Source: Branchiostoma floridae (Eukaryota; Chordata; Leptocardii; Amphioxiformes; Branchiostomatidae). Taken from it: DNA of 64,000 nt. The position numbers and the translations under genes were made by a program. The notes beneath the pieces are model-generated. The model did no database searches. It was not told where the DNA came from and was given only the letters and a program-made list of their open reading frames with translations. Location of the stretch: NCBI RefSeq assembly GCF_000003815.2, contig NC_049997.1:7852784-7916783 (forward strand), written 5' to 3'. Shown piece by piece: positions 43,235 through 55,100 of the stretch (position 1 is its first letter; every line of letters starts with the position of its first letter).

Positions 43235-44208
43235 CCCTCAAACACCCGAGTGGGGTCCATTTGGACCCCAGGCGTACATTTTGAAGTGCCATTTCAACAT
43301 TTTTGATCTGAAGAAAAAATCCTTCCGTGACTTTGTCAGTCAATATGTCTTATACCTTCTCCTACGTTTTCGCAAAGATTGGTACAATAATGTGGAAATT
43401 ATAAAGAAAGTTTGTGTTCAGTCCCTCTGGGGTCCAAACGGACCCCAACAAAAATGTGCAGTTTTTAAAACAAACTTTGGAGGCTAACTCCTTAACCACT
43501 TACAGTATGACTACCAAACTAGACTAGACAATGATAAGAATGTAAACCTAAATCGTCACAAAAATTTCTGTGTCATCAAAATGTAATGTGACGACATTAT
43601 GACGTCATTTGCCTAATCAGGGCGGCCATCTTGGATTTTGACCAATGACGTCATGAAATTAGCATAAATTATAAGTTCTAAGTCATAAAAATTACACTGA
43701 ATTTCATAGAATTTAATTGTTGTCAGAAAACAGGTGTAGTTAACCGAGAAAACCTTGTTTAAATTGAAATTGTCAAATTTTGGCAAAAATATGCCTGTTA
43801 GAATATGGTTGCCATGGCAACCTCCAAAAATGATAAACTTACTTTATTGACCAAAAACTTTTGCAAACAATATTTTGTGATAAATTACAAAGTTTCGTAG
43901 CTTTAGCTCTGGCCGTTCATGAGTTATGCGACATAAATGTTGCTAAGGGCCTCAAAATTCCCCTATCTGGTCGGAATAGGTTTAGTGCAAAACGTGGTCC
44001 TTCTGAACTTTTGCATAAATTATGATAATGAGTTGGAATTAGCAACACCTTAACATCTCAAAATCTTTCTCTTGTATTGACAAAGTAGTGTATATACAAT
44101 GATCGCCGATAAGAAATCATACTGAGATTTTATGAACAAAACATGTTGGGGTCCGTTTGGACCCCACTCGGTCATTTTAGTCGCAAAAAAAGGTCGGGTG
44201 CTTGAGGG
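43235..44208. mobile_element. piggyBac-like MITE with GGGGTCC palindromes (974 bp)
   Basis: The ends CCCTCAAACACCCGA and (reversed) CCCTCAAGCACCCGA are inverted. Three GGGGTCC-N4-GGACCCC palindromes lie at about 43253-43270, 43429-43446 and 44150-44167. The interior shares an inverted block (AAAATCCAAGATGG) with the element at 60911. A perfect X-box palindrome GTTGCCATGGCAAC is at 43808-43821. Flanking TTAA is not preserved. Confidence 0.75.
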
Positions 44209-44382
44209 TAAGGATCAACAAATGTCATTCAAAGATGCGTAGAATGAAAGTAAAAATCTCGTATACGTAGCAGTAATGTCCTACCAGCAACTAGACATAA
44301 ATTTTATGTGTAATTTGGAATTCAGCTACACCAGTACGTAATTACATTGCATGTTTTCCCCCATGTGTATCACCAGGTCTTT

Positions 44383-44553
44383 ATGCCCAGGCCTTCCTTC
44401 CGCCAGAAGCCAGACATGTGCCGGCCGACAGAGTTCATCAACCTGCTGGCGGGCCTGCACGTGGGGCTGGGGCTGCTGGAGCTGGTGGTCGGCATCGTGG
44501 AGCTCAAACTGTACGAGCTGTCGGACGCCACGCCCATCTGGGGAGGAGTCATC
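44383..44553 (+). CDS. MS4A-like gene exon 1 (coding), residues 1-57
   Basis: MPRPSFRQKPDMCRPTEF followed by helix 1 and the start of helix 2 (TPIWGGVI). CG-rich relative to the flanks. The acceptor TATCACCAG ends at 44376, six bases before the ATG. Donor ATC|GTGAGT, phase 0. Confidence 0.8.
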
Positions 44554-46745
44554 GTGAGTGGAGATGAAAATATTGTTGGTTTTCTCGAAGGATATTAAGT
44601 GTTGCTTTATGTCTGTGTCTTTCTCTCCCTATATCTTTCTTACTTTACCACAAGGGAGTGAAGTGTTGATTTAGGGTTGTCAGTCTCTTTCTCTCCTTCT
44701 TTCTCTCTCTCTCTCTTTGCGTGTGTGACTTTCTCTTTCTCCCTCTTTCTCCCTCTTTCTCTCTCTCTCACGCACACACACGCTCACCCCTCCCCTCTCT
44801 CATCTTTTTGTCTCCCTCAACTCCTCTCTCCCTCTTCTCTCTCTCTCTCTCTTCTCTCTTTTCTCTCTCTTCTCTCTCTCTCTCTCTCTCACCTCCATTT
44901 CTTTTGGTGTCATTACAGCAATAACAGCATCGGCAATGTGTAAGTCTACAAATATGAAAACAAAGTATCAAGATTTAAGGTAAGGCGTGTAGTTTTTTGA
45001 GTTTGGTTGTGTGGTTAAGATCAGGATAATATTGAACCTTCTTTTCTCCAGGAACTATCCGTCGGAGGTGTGTGGATCTTTGCTACATGTAGGGACTGTG
45101 GAGACAAGCCAAAAGTAAGTCTGCTTGCACAACAAATAAAGACATCACGCACGATGGCATTGACTTTAAAGCGACAGAAGTATTAATTAACATGGCTTTG
45201 TATTTGTTTTAACCTAACATGGTGCCATGGTTTACGACTCAACTTTTCAAATGCATCGACTAGGTCTAAGTGATTTTCTACAGCAAAACGAATGATCCAT
45301 GATAACAAAATATCTGTAAAGATTTGACATTGTAACAAACTCCTACAAACAAACTCCGATGGTTATCCTTGCAACTAACGTTACCCTTTTCTTGCTGTGA
45401 TTCGATATATATTTCATTTAAAAATATGATGCAAAGAGTTCGTGGGCATCTCGTTAGACGTTAACGTTACAGCTACCAACTTTATTTGTATCAACATATA
45501 GCTAATTACAAAGCTGTTCTTTATCACATTTATGTGTGTGTTAAGGTGTTAATGGTTGTGTTTTCTCTCCAGGCCATCTGCTTGCTCGTGGCGAGTAACG
45601 TGGCGCTGGTGCTGGGAGTGGTACAGGTGTCTCTGTCCGCTCAGGTCACGGCGTGCGTCAGCTCACTGGAAAGGTGGGTTCTCAATTTTACAGGTTGTTC
45701 TCAAAGGACATTTGGTATTAAAGTAACATTGATTTATAGAACACTGCTCTACTGTCCCAACTACATTTGTTCGATCTGTACGTAAATGTAATCTCCAAGG
45801 AGATGTTGGGGATGCTGACTCGCTACGTTTTCCGAGCTTCCCATATATGTATCAAACAATTTTTGCTCACATCTGTGATGAGTTGGAAATGGGCAGCCAG
45901 GAGAACATAACTCAGGTTTACGCTGATCTCAAAGCAGATATTTGGAGGCTCTTTGCTATCGTTATCAGCTCTTGCATGTCTACCATCTATAGTAAAAGCA
46001 AATCTTATTACACAAACATCTATGTAAAGGTTTGGCGTAAACCTGTCTGGCGTAGCTTGGCTCCTCGTAACAGATGGTCGGAACATGTCTCATCAATGTT
46101 TGTTTGTTAACATTAACTTTTGTTTACTCCAGGAACACAGCTGAAGACGCCCTGCAGGTCATTAACCTGATCCTGGCCGTCTTCATCATCATCACGTCTT
46201 ACATCTCCTCTAACGTCGCCAGCGCCTCCGTGGCGCGGGTGCTGGTAAGTGTCTTAAGATGTCTCAAGCGTTTCTTTATAGTGTCACCCATACCTGTATT
46301 GTATCACTGCTTCTGAAGCCCCTACGACCACTGTGGTCAGTGAGTGAGTGAGTGAGTGATCAAAAACAGGTGCCCTTTCCTCTCTTCTCTAGCTGATAAA
46401 ATGAAATAACGAATAAACTTACACGTGTTAAGTACAATGTGTATGATCACAAACGTTTTAGTTCTTCTATTCAAAACCTTCCATGTTTCGTGTTCCTTGG
46501 AAAGAAACCAGTATCTACCATCTCTGCGTCTTGTCTGATAATAAATCAGGAGTCTTCCAATAAGTCAGGATTTGTAGTATAAAGTCTGAGGAGTGTACTA
46601 TATCTGTTTCAAGTGGAAAAAATGTAAAGACATGTTTATTCTGTCCGGGGTTCTGTTCCAGATGCCGGAAGAAGCGCTCGTTCCGAGAAGAAACGTGGAC
46701 GAGTCGTCTCCAAACGCCACGACAGCGCTGATGATGACCAGCTGA
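44383..46745 (+). CDS. Four-helix membrane protein, MS4A/CD20-like (176 aa, 5 exons)
   Basis: The exons join in frame to a 176-residue protein with four hydrophobic segments: about 19-40 (INLLAGLHVGLGLLELVVGI), 50-70 (IWGGVIELSVGGVWIFATC), 79-100 (AICLLVASNVALVLGVVQVS) and 118-140 (ALQVINLILAVFIIITSYIS). The termini are short and hydrophilic, presumably cytosolic. The P-x-WGG motif at the start of helix 2 and the helix spacing resemble MS4A (CD20-like) proteins; TMEM176-type or another four-helix family is the alternative. There is no signal peptide. Loop 2-3 carries C-R-D-C-G. It lies downstream of MAN2C1 on the same strand. Family assignment rests on topology and one motif. Confidence 0.7.
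44682..44892. repeat. (CT)n-rich low-complexity tract
   Basis: About 210 bases of TCTC/CTTT with short interruptions, in intron 1 of the MS4A-like gene. It gives spurious S/L-rich and E/R-rich ORFs. Confidence 0.95.
45052..45114 (+). CDS. MS4A-like gene exon 2, residues 58-78
   Basis: It encodes ELSVGGVWIFATCRDCGDKP K; helix 2 continues into a Cys-containing loop. Phase 0-0, 63 nt, acceptor TTCTCCAG and donor AAA|GTAAGT. Confidence 0.75.
45573..45673 (+). CDS. MS4A-like gene exon 3, residues 79-112
   Basis: Helix 3 (AICLLVASNVALVLGVVQVS) and the outer loop SAQVTACVSSLER. Donor AG|GTGGGT. Confidence 0.8.
46133..46244 (+). CDS. MS4A-like gene exon 4, residues 112-149
   Basis: NTAEDALQVINLILAVFIII then TSYISSNVASASVARVL; this is helix 4 and its cytosolic edge. 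Phase 0 at the 3' end (CTG|GTAAGT). Confidence 0.8.
46662..46745 (+). CDS. MS4A-like gene exon 5, C-terminal tail
   Basis: MPEEALVPRRNVDESSPNAT then TALMMTS and TGA at 46743-46745. A short hydrophilic tail without a recognised signalling motif. Confidence 0.75.
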   Translation: MPEEALVPRRNVDESSPNATTALMMTS

Positions 46746-47680
46746 GCTCAACACTTCAGGAAACTTCTCCTTAGCTAGACGTCTTTACAGGGCACATAGA
46801 CTTCTAGAGACATGTATTAGTCTTTATAGTTCACCTGTATTTCACAACAGATTACTGTCATATTCACAAAACATTGTAAATAGAATCACATCTTACCTTG
46901 TATATATTAGACTAAACTCTTGCTGGACAAGGAAAGATAGAAAATGTTCTTAGTTACTGTTGTGTTGGTTGACGTACCAACTTTTGTCCACATTTTCTAC
47001 GTGTCTAGATTATTGTTATGGTGTAACTGTTATATATTTCACTATGCTGTTCTGACACAGTTATCACACAGTTTCATTGACGTATCAACGTTAACATGCA
47101 TAGTTTGTACTTATTCAGTACATAGCTTGAAGAATAATACAGGCCTACAAGATGTAGCGTCATCCGTACACCGTGAACATACATAGATCATAGGGTGACT
47201 CTGCTCCTCTGTATTGTAAAGCAATGTAAATTCTATGAGGTAAAGATAGGCACAGATGGTTAGTATTGGGTATTTATGCAATAAGATATTCCAATATCTC
47301 AGTGTCATTAACAGGTCGTGTTTTACCAAATCAACGCCTAAACCTGACAAGAGATTAAACCTCTGTCGTAACAGCTTTCAACGGCAATGTTTAATTTTGA
47401 TGTCCAAGGTTGACATAGCTGTATTTTCTTGTAAATATTCATCAATTGTTATCCTCGACGTTACACAACAATAATTCAAAACTTCTGTTGTTGAAATGGG
47501 GACGTATGTTCCACAATGTAGCTAGCGTTTTGTCAAAAATTTTGTCTGTATAATTTGGTTTTGATGTAACTTTATTTCATTACTTCTTTATTGCTTCTCT
47601 TTGCTATCATGTTGTTTCATCATATAGGTTACCCGGAGCCCGAGGTGCGACCTTGGTACTGTATCACAAGAATGAATAAA
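46746..47680 (+). other. MS4A-like gene 3' UTR with AATAAA at 47675-47680
   Basis: AT-rich sequence downstream of the stop. AATGAATAAATACC contains the only clear AATAAA near the expected end. No other gene was found in it. Confidence 0.55.
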
Positions 47681-49648
47681 TACCTTGATTGTATACCTTT
47701 GTGAGAAACAGTTCATTGCGAGTATTGTTGGGTCACAGACAACGAAAGAAATAGTTTTTTTTTAATCATAAAGAAAGAGTTTTGTAGGTACGTGAAATCA
47801 TGTTCACAAGTACGTCGTTTTTTATTAGAAAACAGAAATAATTGCACAATTTCTTGCCGTGGCTGTTTAGAATACAATTATCTCCATTGATATGATGATG
47901 ATGATCTCCATTGTTATTCTCTACTCTTCTACTATTCTATACTACTTCATTAGCTTTTAAAGTTTCCGTCCTGATAAACAATACACGTGTGCTTAAGAGA
48001 CTGAGTAATATTAGTTTAATCATTGGTGTATTGTATAAGGGTGATATCTAGCGAACTTAGATATCATTGCAGCAAGTGCCAACCATTCCTGCAGTTCTGA
48101 CATGGATTAATAGAGATCGCTTTTGATTCATGTAAAATCTTGTTTTCTCGATGAAGTAATTTGACGTGTCCCTCTTGTCACCGACCGGCCACAATGATCA
48201 CAACGTTGGGAAATACACAATATAAGCACCATTNNNNNNNNNNNNNNNNNNNNNNNNNNNNNNNNNNNNNNNNNNNNNNNNNNNNNNNNNNNNNNNNNNN
48301 NNNNNNNNNNNNNNNNNNNNNNNNNNNNNNNNNAGTTTTGATGGTATGATATTTCTATTTAGGAAACAGCACACGGTTATGTTACCAGTTCAGGCAGCAA
48401 ATCGGAGGGTATTCCCTGGGTTAAAATTAACAAAAATTTGTTCCATATAGACTGTGACATATTCTTCTTTATTTCCAAAACATTTTTGTTAGGTTTAGGG
48501 TAGTGTTTCCAATCTCACAGCTTTTTCTTCCTTTTTTGTTTTCCTAGCTTAGAAATACCAATACTGTCCTTGGTGCTGAAATGCCATCAAATGTTAAATC
48601 TCACTTTATGGTCTGTTAATCATTCCAAAAGGATACCTCAAGTGCACATGATTACATCTCAAACATTTTTAATACATTTTAATAACGAATTTACATCATG
48701 AAGGCTGACATAATCACAAATACGATACATTGAACGCAGCTAAGAGTTCAAAACCTCTAGACCAAATTCTGGATACCATACCTAATCATGTGTGCATTTT
48801 CTTATCTAAATGTATGACAAATATCACAGCTTTTGAGCTGAATCCATCTTCATTTTAAAGACTAACTTCACTATTAACGGTTAAGTTCCTTTTCACTGTC
48901 ATACGACCAACGTCTGTTTTTAGTTTATTTCGTCATCTCCACCCCTTCCGGATGGACTCGTCTAGTGACCTTTGACTTCCTCTTGGCGCGAAGACCGAAC
49001 TCCCGAACCAGCGTTCTTCACCTTCATACTGTTGTTTTACGGCACCAGAGGTACATTATCATGGGTTCTGACTTGCTAAACAGGCATTTGAAGATCTGTG
49101 AGTGTTTCAGTTTCATTTTGATTTAGATCAGTTCATTTTAGGGCTCTGTAAATCTAATGACAGATCTACTGACATCTGAACGCGCGCAGTGCTCTGTATC
49201 GGGAGTGTGCGAGAAACTGGAGGGATTTGGGCATGAAGCAAGTCAGACTTGAGCAACCTTTTGCAAGACATTTTCCATACTACTTTCCCGACTATAAGGC
49301 CAGCTCAAGAAATACGCATGATCCTTTCTCTAACGATTTAGCCTCGAGATTAGAAATGCCACGAAATTGGCTGATCCTGTTGGGTGGTCCCGCGTAAGGT
49401 CACCAGGGGTCAGCATAGCTTTCCAGTCCTGCTTACCCACATAGTATAAGTTATAGTTGTCATGTCGCTTAGGAAGTCATTGGTAGATAGAGTACTGATT
49501 TGGACCCCTAGCTGAGAGTTATGTTGAAGTAGTTCAAAGCAAGGACTGTGATATTTACTCGTCTCTGTTCAATATAGCCAGTATAGTCCATCTCAGTGGC
49601 ATGAGTCTGACATTGCTTTTCAAAGGGGCCCTAGAGAACAGATGCATG
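47681..49648. other. Intergenic DNA with a 100-N gap
   Basis: Includes the placeholder gap 48234-48333. No exon was recognised; a somewhat CG-richer patch lies at about 48930-49060. Confidence 0.5.
48234..48333. other. Assembly gap (100 N)
   Basis: Exactly 100 N in intergenic DNA. Confidence 1.
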
Positions 49649-49875
49649 TAACTGTTAGTTCACCTTTATTCACGGGGTAACCTATACTATACCCATTGCA
49701 TTTAAATCAGTGTATTGAGGGATATCGAGTTGACATTGGTTTAAGACTACAGTATTTTTAGAGTATTGCAATTTGAAACCATTGTCCATTAAGTTGATTA
49801 ACTTGATATTCCAAAATACCATGTTTTTAAAACAACCGACATAGGTCACCCCCAAATAAAGGTGAACTAGTGTTA
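49649..49875. mobile_element. GTTCACCTTTATCC-TIR MITE, copy 4
   Basis: Both ends are intact: AGTTCACCTTTATTCACGGG at the left and, reversed, AGTTCACCTTTATTTGGGGG at the right. Confidence 0.85.
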
Positions 49876-49904
49876 ACTTGAATACATCCATGACAGATAA
49901 CCAT

Positions 49905-50190
49905 GTACAAGTACATGCACTATATGATAGAAATATTACACTAAGTTGAATTAGTCTGGAAATATCTACAGGTACATACATTGTATGATAGAAATATTGC
50001 ACTATGTTGACTTAACCTGGAAATATTTACAAGTACATAGACTATATGATAAAAATATTGCACTATGTTGAATTGAGCTAAAATATTTACAAGTACATAC
50101 ACTATGTAGTAGAAATATTGCACTATGTTGAATTAATCTGGAAACCTTTACAAGTACATACACTATATGATACAAATATTGCACTTTACA
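49905..50190. repeat. ~61-bp minisatellite, about 4.7 units
   Basis: Units contain gtacatacactatatgatag then aaatattgcactatgttgaa, then tctggaaatatttacaa. Start points are about 61 bp apart from 49911. It lies beyond the 3' end of the TPR gene. Confidence 0.9.
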
Positions 50191-50496
50191 CAGGCACTTT
50201 CTAAACCACGAAACTACAATAACTTACATTATTGTCAACTTGGCTGCACACAGCAAAGGTGAGGTAGTTTTACCACCAGATATAATGTACATGAATTAGG
50301 TCCATCTCACACAAATATACAAATCTCATCTAATCTCATCTTATCAGTAGGTAAAAAAACTACAGTTTCAAATGACCTGTTGCAAACCCAAAGTTATTAA
50401 GCTGCCATTGTTTGAATATGACGAGGATATGGCATATATTGCACTACATAATTGTACAGTTTTTCCTTTGTCGGGCTTGTAACAGATTAGACAGGT

Positions 50497-52168
50497 TTAC
50501 AGGTTTCCCTGTTGTTGTTTGTTTCCTGTCTCCATGGCAATGGTCATTGCTGATTGATAGTGAGATCTGACCAGGTCCAGTTTACCCAGTGCCTCATAGG
50601 AAGCAGCTACACATTGATGTGCTGTTATCTGTTCAGTCTTGTCTCCACTTTCTTGGCTCATCTTCAGGTGCTTCTGATGCCACTCCAGAGCTGTCTCATA
50701 ATCCTGCATGTTACCACAAGCCACTCCAAGTCTGTTGTAAGCCAGCCTCTCCCTGTCCTTCCTCCCCAAGTCTCTTGCTAGTGCTAACATCTCTGTGTAG
50801 TACTTGTGTGAGACCTGTGGCTCATGTAGCTGTTCCCTGTGTAAATCACCCAGCTCAAATTAAATGTCCATCTGTTTAGTCTTGTCACCTGTCTCTGTTG
50901 CAATGGTCATTCCTGATTGATAGTGAGAGCTGGCCAGGTCCAGTTTACCCAGTGCCTTGTAGGAATCAGCTATGTTTTGATGTACTGTTATCTGTTTAGT
51001 CTTGTCTCCACTTTCTTGGCTCATCTTCAAGACCTTCTGATGCCACTCCAGAGCTGTCTCATAATCCTGCATGTCCTAGCAAGTCATCCCCAATCTGTTG
51101 TAAGCCTCCCTCTCCCAGTCCTTCCTTCCCAAGTCCCTGGCTAGCACCAACATCTCTGTGTAGTACTTGTGTGAGACCTGTGGTTCATGTAGCTGTACCC
51201 TGTGTAAATCACCCAGCATACAGTAAATGTCCATCAGTTCAGACTTGTTTCCTGTCTCCATCACAATGTCCATTGCTGATTGATAGTGAGATCTGACCAG
51301 GTCCAGTTTACCCAGTGCCTTGTAGGAAACAGCTATGTTTTTATGTGCTGTTATCTGTCCAGTCTTGTCTCCATCCTCTTCTGTCATCTTCAGGTACTTT
51401 TGATGCCACTCCAGAGCTGTCTCATTACCCTGCATGTCCACGCAAGTCATCTCCAATCTGTTGTAAGCCTCTCTCTCCCAGTCCTTCTTGTCCAAGTCCC
51501 AGGCTAGTGCCAACATCTCTGTGTAGTACTTGTGTGAGACCTGTGGTTCATGTAGCTGTACCCTGTGTAAATCACCCAGCTTACAGTAAATGTCCATCAG
51601 TTCAGACTTGTTTACTGTCTCCATGGCAATGTCCATTGCTGATTGATAGTGAGATCTGGCCAGGTCCAGTTTACCCAGTGCCTTGTAGGAATCAGCTATG
51701 TTTATATGTGCTGTTATCTGGTTAGTCTTGTCTCCACTTTCTTGGCACATCTTCAAGTTCTTCTGATGCCACTTCAAAGCTGCCTCATAATCTTGTATGT
51801 CAGAACAAGCCAGTCCCAGTCTGTTGTAAGCCAGCCTCTCATCTTCCTTCTTCCCCAAGTCCCAGGCTAGCACCAACATCTCTGTGTAGTACTCGTGTGA
51901 GACCTGTGGTTCATGTAGCTGTTCCCTGTGTAAATCACCCAGCTTATAGTAAATGTCCATCTGTTCAGTCTTGTTTCCTGTCTCCATGGCAACAGCCAAG
52001 GCTGACTCATAGTTAGTTTTTGCATCTGACACTTGACCTGACAGTGCTGAGGATGAGGCCTGGTTCTTGTAAGCTACACAAATGTCAGCACCTCTTTCTA
52101 ATTTGACCTTGTAGATATGCAAAGCTCTCTCATGATTTTTAAAAGCCTGTTTTTGTTTACCTACACTA
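50497..52168 (-). pseudogene. TPR gene, main repeat array with two in-frame stops
   Basis: One reading frame runs from VGKQKQAFKNHERAL (about 52168) to GNKQQQGNL (50497), interrupted only by TAG at 51078-51076 and TAA at 50862-50860. At the equivalent place other blocks have TGC followed by a sense codon and then GAC ATG CAG (here TGC TAG GAC ATG CAG), and ATT TAC (here ATT TAA). Both look like point changes. About four blocks of ~360 bp are present. If translation stopped at the first TAG, about 360 residues of TPR would remain. Confidence 0.8.
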
Positions 52169-55100
52169 GACGAAAAGACCGAATATGTAGACGGATGCTG
52201 ACGGATTCCAATTTGCAACGCCTGACGGATGCTGACGTATGCTGACAAATGCTGACGGATCCCAAAAACCATCACGGATCCCAAAAAATGACGGATCTCA
52301 CTTGCATCCGCAACGCATTCGTAGGTATCCGTAACTCTCATCGGTGGATACAAACACAGAACCCGTATACTCAGTACTTCGTGACGGATGCTAACACTGC
52401 ATTCGTATGGATACTTACTTATAATCACGGATTCGTTAGTATCTGTAAGCCACTAACTGATTCAAACATTGTATTCGTATGGATACTTACTTTTAACGCA
52501 AACGAAAGAATACGTGGTCAGGATTCTTGTTTATCAGCGAAAAGTCTTCAGATGCAGACGAATACCAAGGATACGAATTTGCAACATCCTGACGGATGCT
52601 GACGGATACCAAAGATTACCAAAAATCACGGATCCCATACACATCCGTAACGCATTCGTTGGTATTCGAAACTCGCGGTGGATGCAAACACGGAATTCGT
52701 TTGCTTACTTACTTCGTGGCGGATGCTAACACAGCTTCCGTAAGAATACTTACTTTTTATGTATGCATGGCTAGCACTCTTTTTTTTTAGCATATATTTT
52801 ATTTTTTAGATTGGTCATATCTTTCCCCCTTTTTGTACCTCGGACACCACAGTTTGTAAACGTCAATACAAGTGAGACAATCCACGTTATGCTAGATACC
52901 AGGATACTCGGATTCGTAAGGATGCGAAATGGTTTTTTTCTGAATTCGTGGCAAGATTACCAACAATGCACTGCTCCAGTGGATTGCTCCAGTGGATGGG
53001 ATTCCATTGGAGCAGTGCATTGTTGGTAATCTTGGGATATCTTAAATATGCGACTCTGTATTTTTTTGCATCCGTACATTGGGGCGGTGTATTGTGGGTA
53101 ATCCAATCGTTGTCTCTCTGACCAATCAGACTGCACATCAGTCAGTTTAGAAATAAAGCGGAGATAGTCAGCGTTGTCCGTGAGGACCGCAATCTTTTTG
53201 TACCTCAAACTTTGAGTTTTGAAACGTTGAACTCGGGATATGGATTTGTACACACGTGTGTGAACTTCTGTAGTAGGGTGATGTTGAGGCGGTGACCAAA
53301 CTCAAGTGGCAGTCGACGGACGGCGTCCTGGAGCTATTTTACATCACTGTCCTGCGGATATCACGGCGAGGTATGTTTTATACAATGATTGTTTCCAAAC
53401 AATACCCGCTTTGAATTCGTCTTTGTGACTACATCCCTTGTTGGCTAGTAGTTAGCAGCGCTTTTGGTAATGCTTGGGCTGAACAGAAACTTATCAGAAA
53501 ACGACATAACGGAGCCTTACAAAACACAAGTCACAAGCATGATACTTGCTGAGTAACTGTTGACTTATTTGGGAAAAACTTGAATCATCATCAAAACAGT
53601 ACTTGTATACACATATGTTTGTCTCAAGCCTGCCGTATTTATTCGCATAGGAACATTCTGTTCCAACGGTGTTTACGTGTTTGTTTATATGCGACGTCTC
53701 GTACACAATGCAAAGTCCGGCCGGGGAAGCAGATCACACCTTGTCACTAATTATGCAACGCTAGACTGTTTCTGCCGCGCCCTCCCGGGGGACTTTTTTT
53801 GGTATGATAATGCGGAATGTAACGGTGATAATGGCGATACCACAATCAGATGCATTTGTTCCTGTTGTATAACAAGCCAATCACCATTTCTTTTCATATA
53901 CATCCTAATTACTTTGACGGACGCATCCATCAAACATGGATGCTTTAGCTATCTCAAAATTTGATGGGATTATTCTTTCTCTTTTTCAGAAGGCGGGTCG
54001 ACATTCTCTGACCGTGTCAACAGCTGGGAGAACACTGGACTACAGGAAGGGCACAGAAGGATCGAATTGAGCTGGGAGGGATCAGGGCGTAACTAGCCTG
54101 AAAAGAAGCGAAGCACTGTCACTAGTAGAAAGGAGACTTTGTGCTGTTGCGAGAAGCTGTACATACTGAAGTCATGTTAGTTGTACTTTACAAGCTGGAT
54201 TCACTATCTGTATCCTGTAGCCGGATGTGGAAATTCCTTAGAGTTGGACATCGCGAAGACTTTGATTTGTAATAGAAACAGATATTCGTAGAAGCAAGAT
54301 TAGCCACAGACTCCCATGTCAGCTTTACATAAAAGTCAAATTGCATTCACGTTTGATCCTATATTCTATTTGGAAGTATAAGAAGTCATGTGATATTGGT
54401 GGTTAAAGGATGCAACTTTCCCTTAACATAATTAGATAACAGGGACTCTCTGTACATACCAGGTATAACCCATTCTTGTTGCAATATTGTATCTGTATAC
54501 ATATCATGTGGCAGACAGGATTCGGCCTCGATGACATTACGTCGTTTAGTTCTTCTCGGGACTGGTTTAGAATAAGATTATTCTGTGCATTCTTTTCTAT
54601 TTCAAATCGTGTAAGCCTTTTATAAGAAAGTAATTGGGCACACATGATATTGTGATTTGTCAAATGTGCGGAAAATTCATTAAAGTGACTTTGTTATCTG
54701 CAGAAAATCCCGTTTTGGATTCTTTATGATCTGATCATACGAAGAAATCCCTAAACAACGACTTCGCATCCGCGGCAAATGCCGCATTGGGATTTCTTAG
54801 GATCCGACCATGCCAAATATACGAGGAAAATCCTATAAAAACGACTTCGCATCCGCGGCAAAGGCCGTTTTGGGACCCGCTCATTCCAGGTATTCGAAGA
54901 AATCCTTTGAAAAACGACTTCGCATCCAAGGGAAATACCGTTTGGGGATTCTTTGCGATCCGATCATTCCAGGTATTCAAAGAAATCCCTAAAAAAAACG
55001 ACTTCGCATCCGTGGAAAATCCCATTTTGGGATATGTTTGAGTCTTTTCATTCCGGATCCCAAAAATCCAAATTTCGGATATTTTAGGGATCCAACTCGA

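Noticed and set aside
44677-44971. S/L-rich plus-strand and E/R-rich minus-strand ORFs
   Set aside because: Translation of a CT-repeat tract in an intron of the MS4A-like gene.
45823-46110. 87-codon ORFs on both strands between MS4A-like exons 3 and 4
   Set aside because: They overlap in an intron, share no similarity with known proteins and do not fit the exon phases.
49905-50190. Coding sequence in the 61-bp minisatellite
   Set aside because: Overlapping short ORFs in several frames simply follow the repeat unit.
50554-51870. Plus-strand ORFs with repeated MIVRSDQVQFTQCL
   Set aside because: Shadow frames of the minus-strand TPR blocks.
52169-52428. N-terminal ~85 residues of the 450-codon minus-strand frame ending at 51076
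   Set aside because: This part translates the inserted GGATGC repeats; true TPR coding begins at GKQKQAF near 52168.
53280-54095. Two-exon gene on the plus strand
   Set aside because: Splice-like sites are good but no frame across the join gives a recognised or long protein; kept only as a note.
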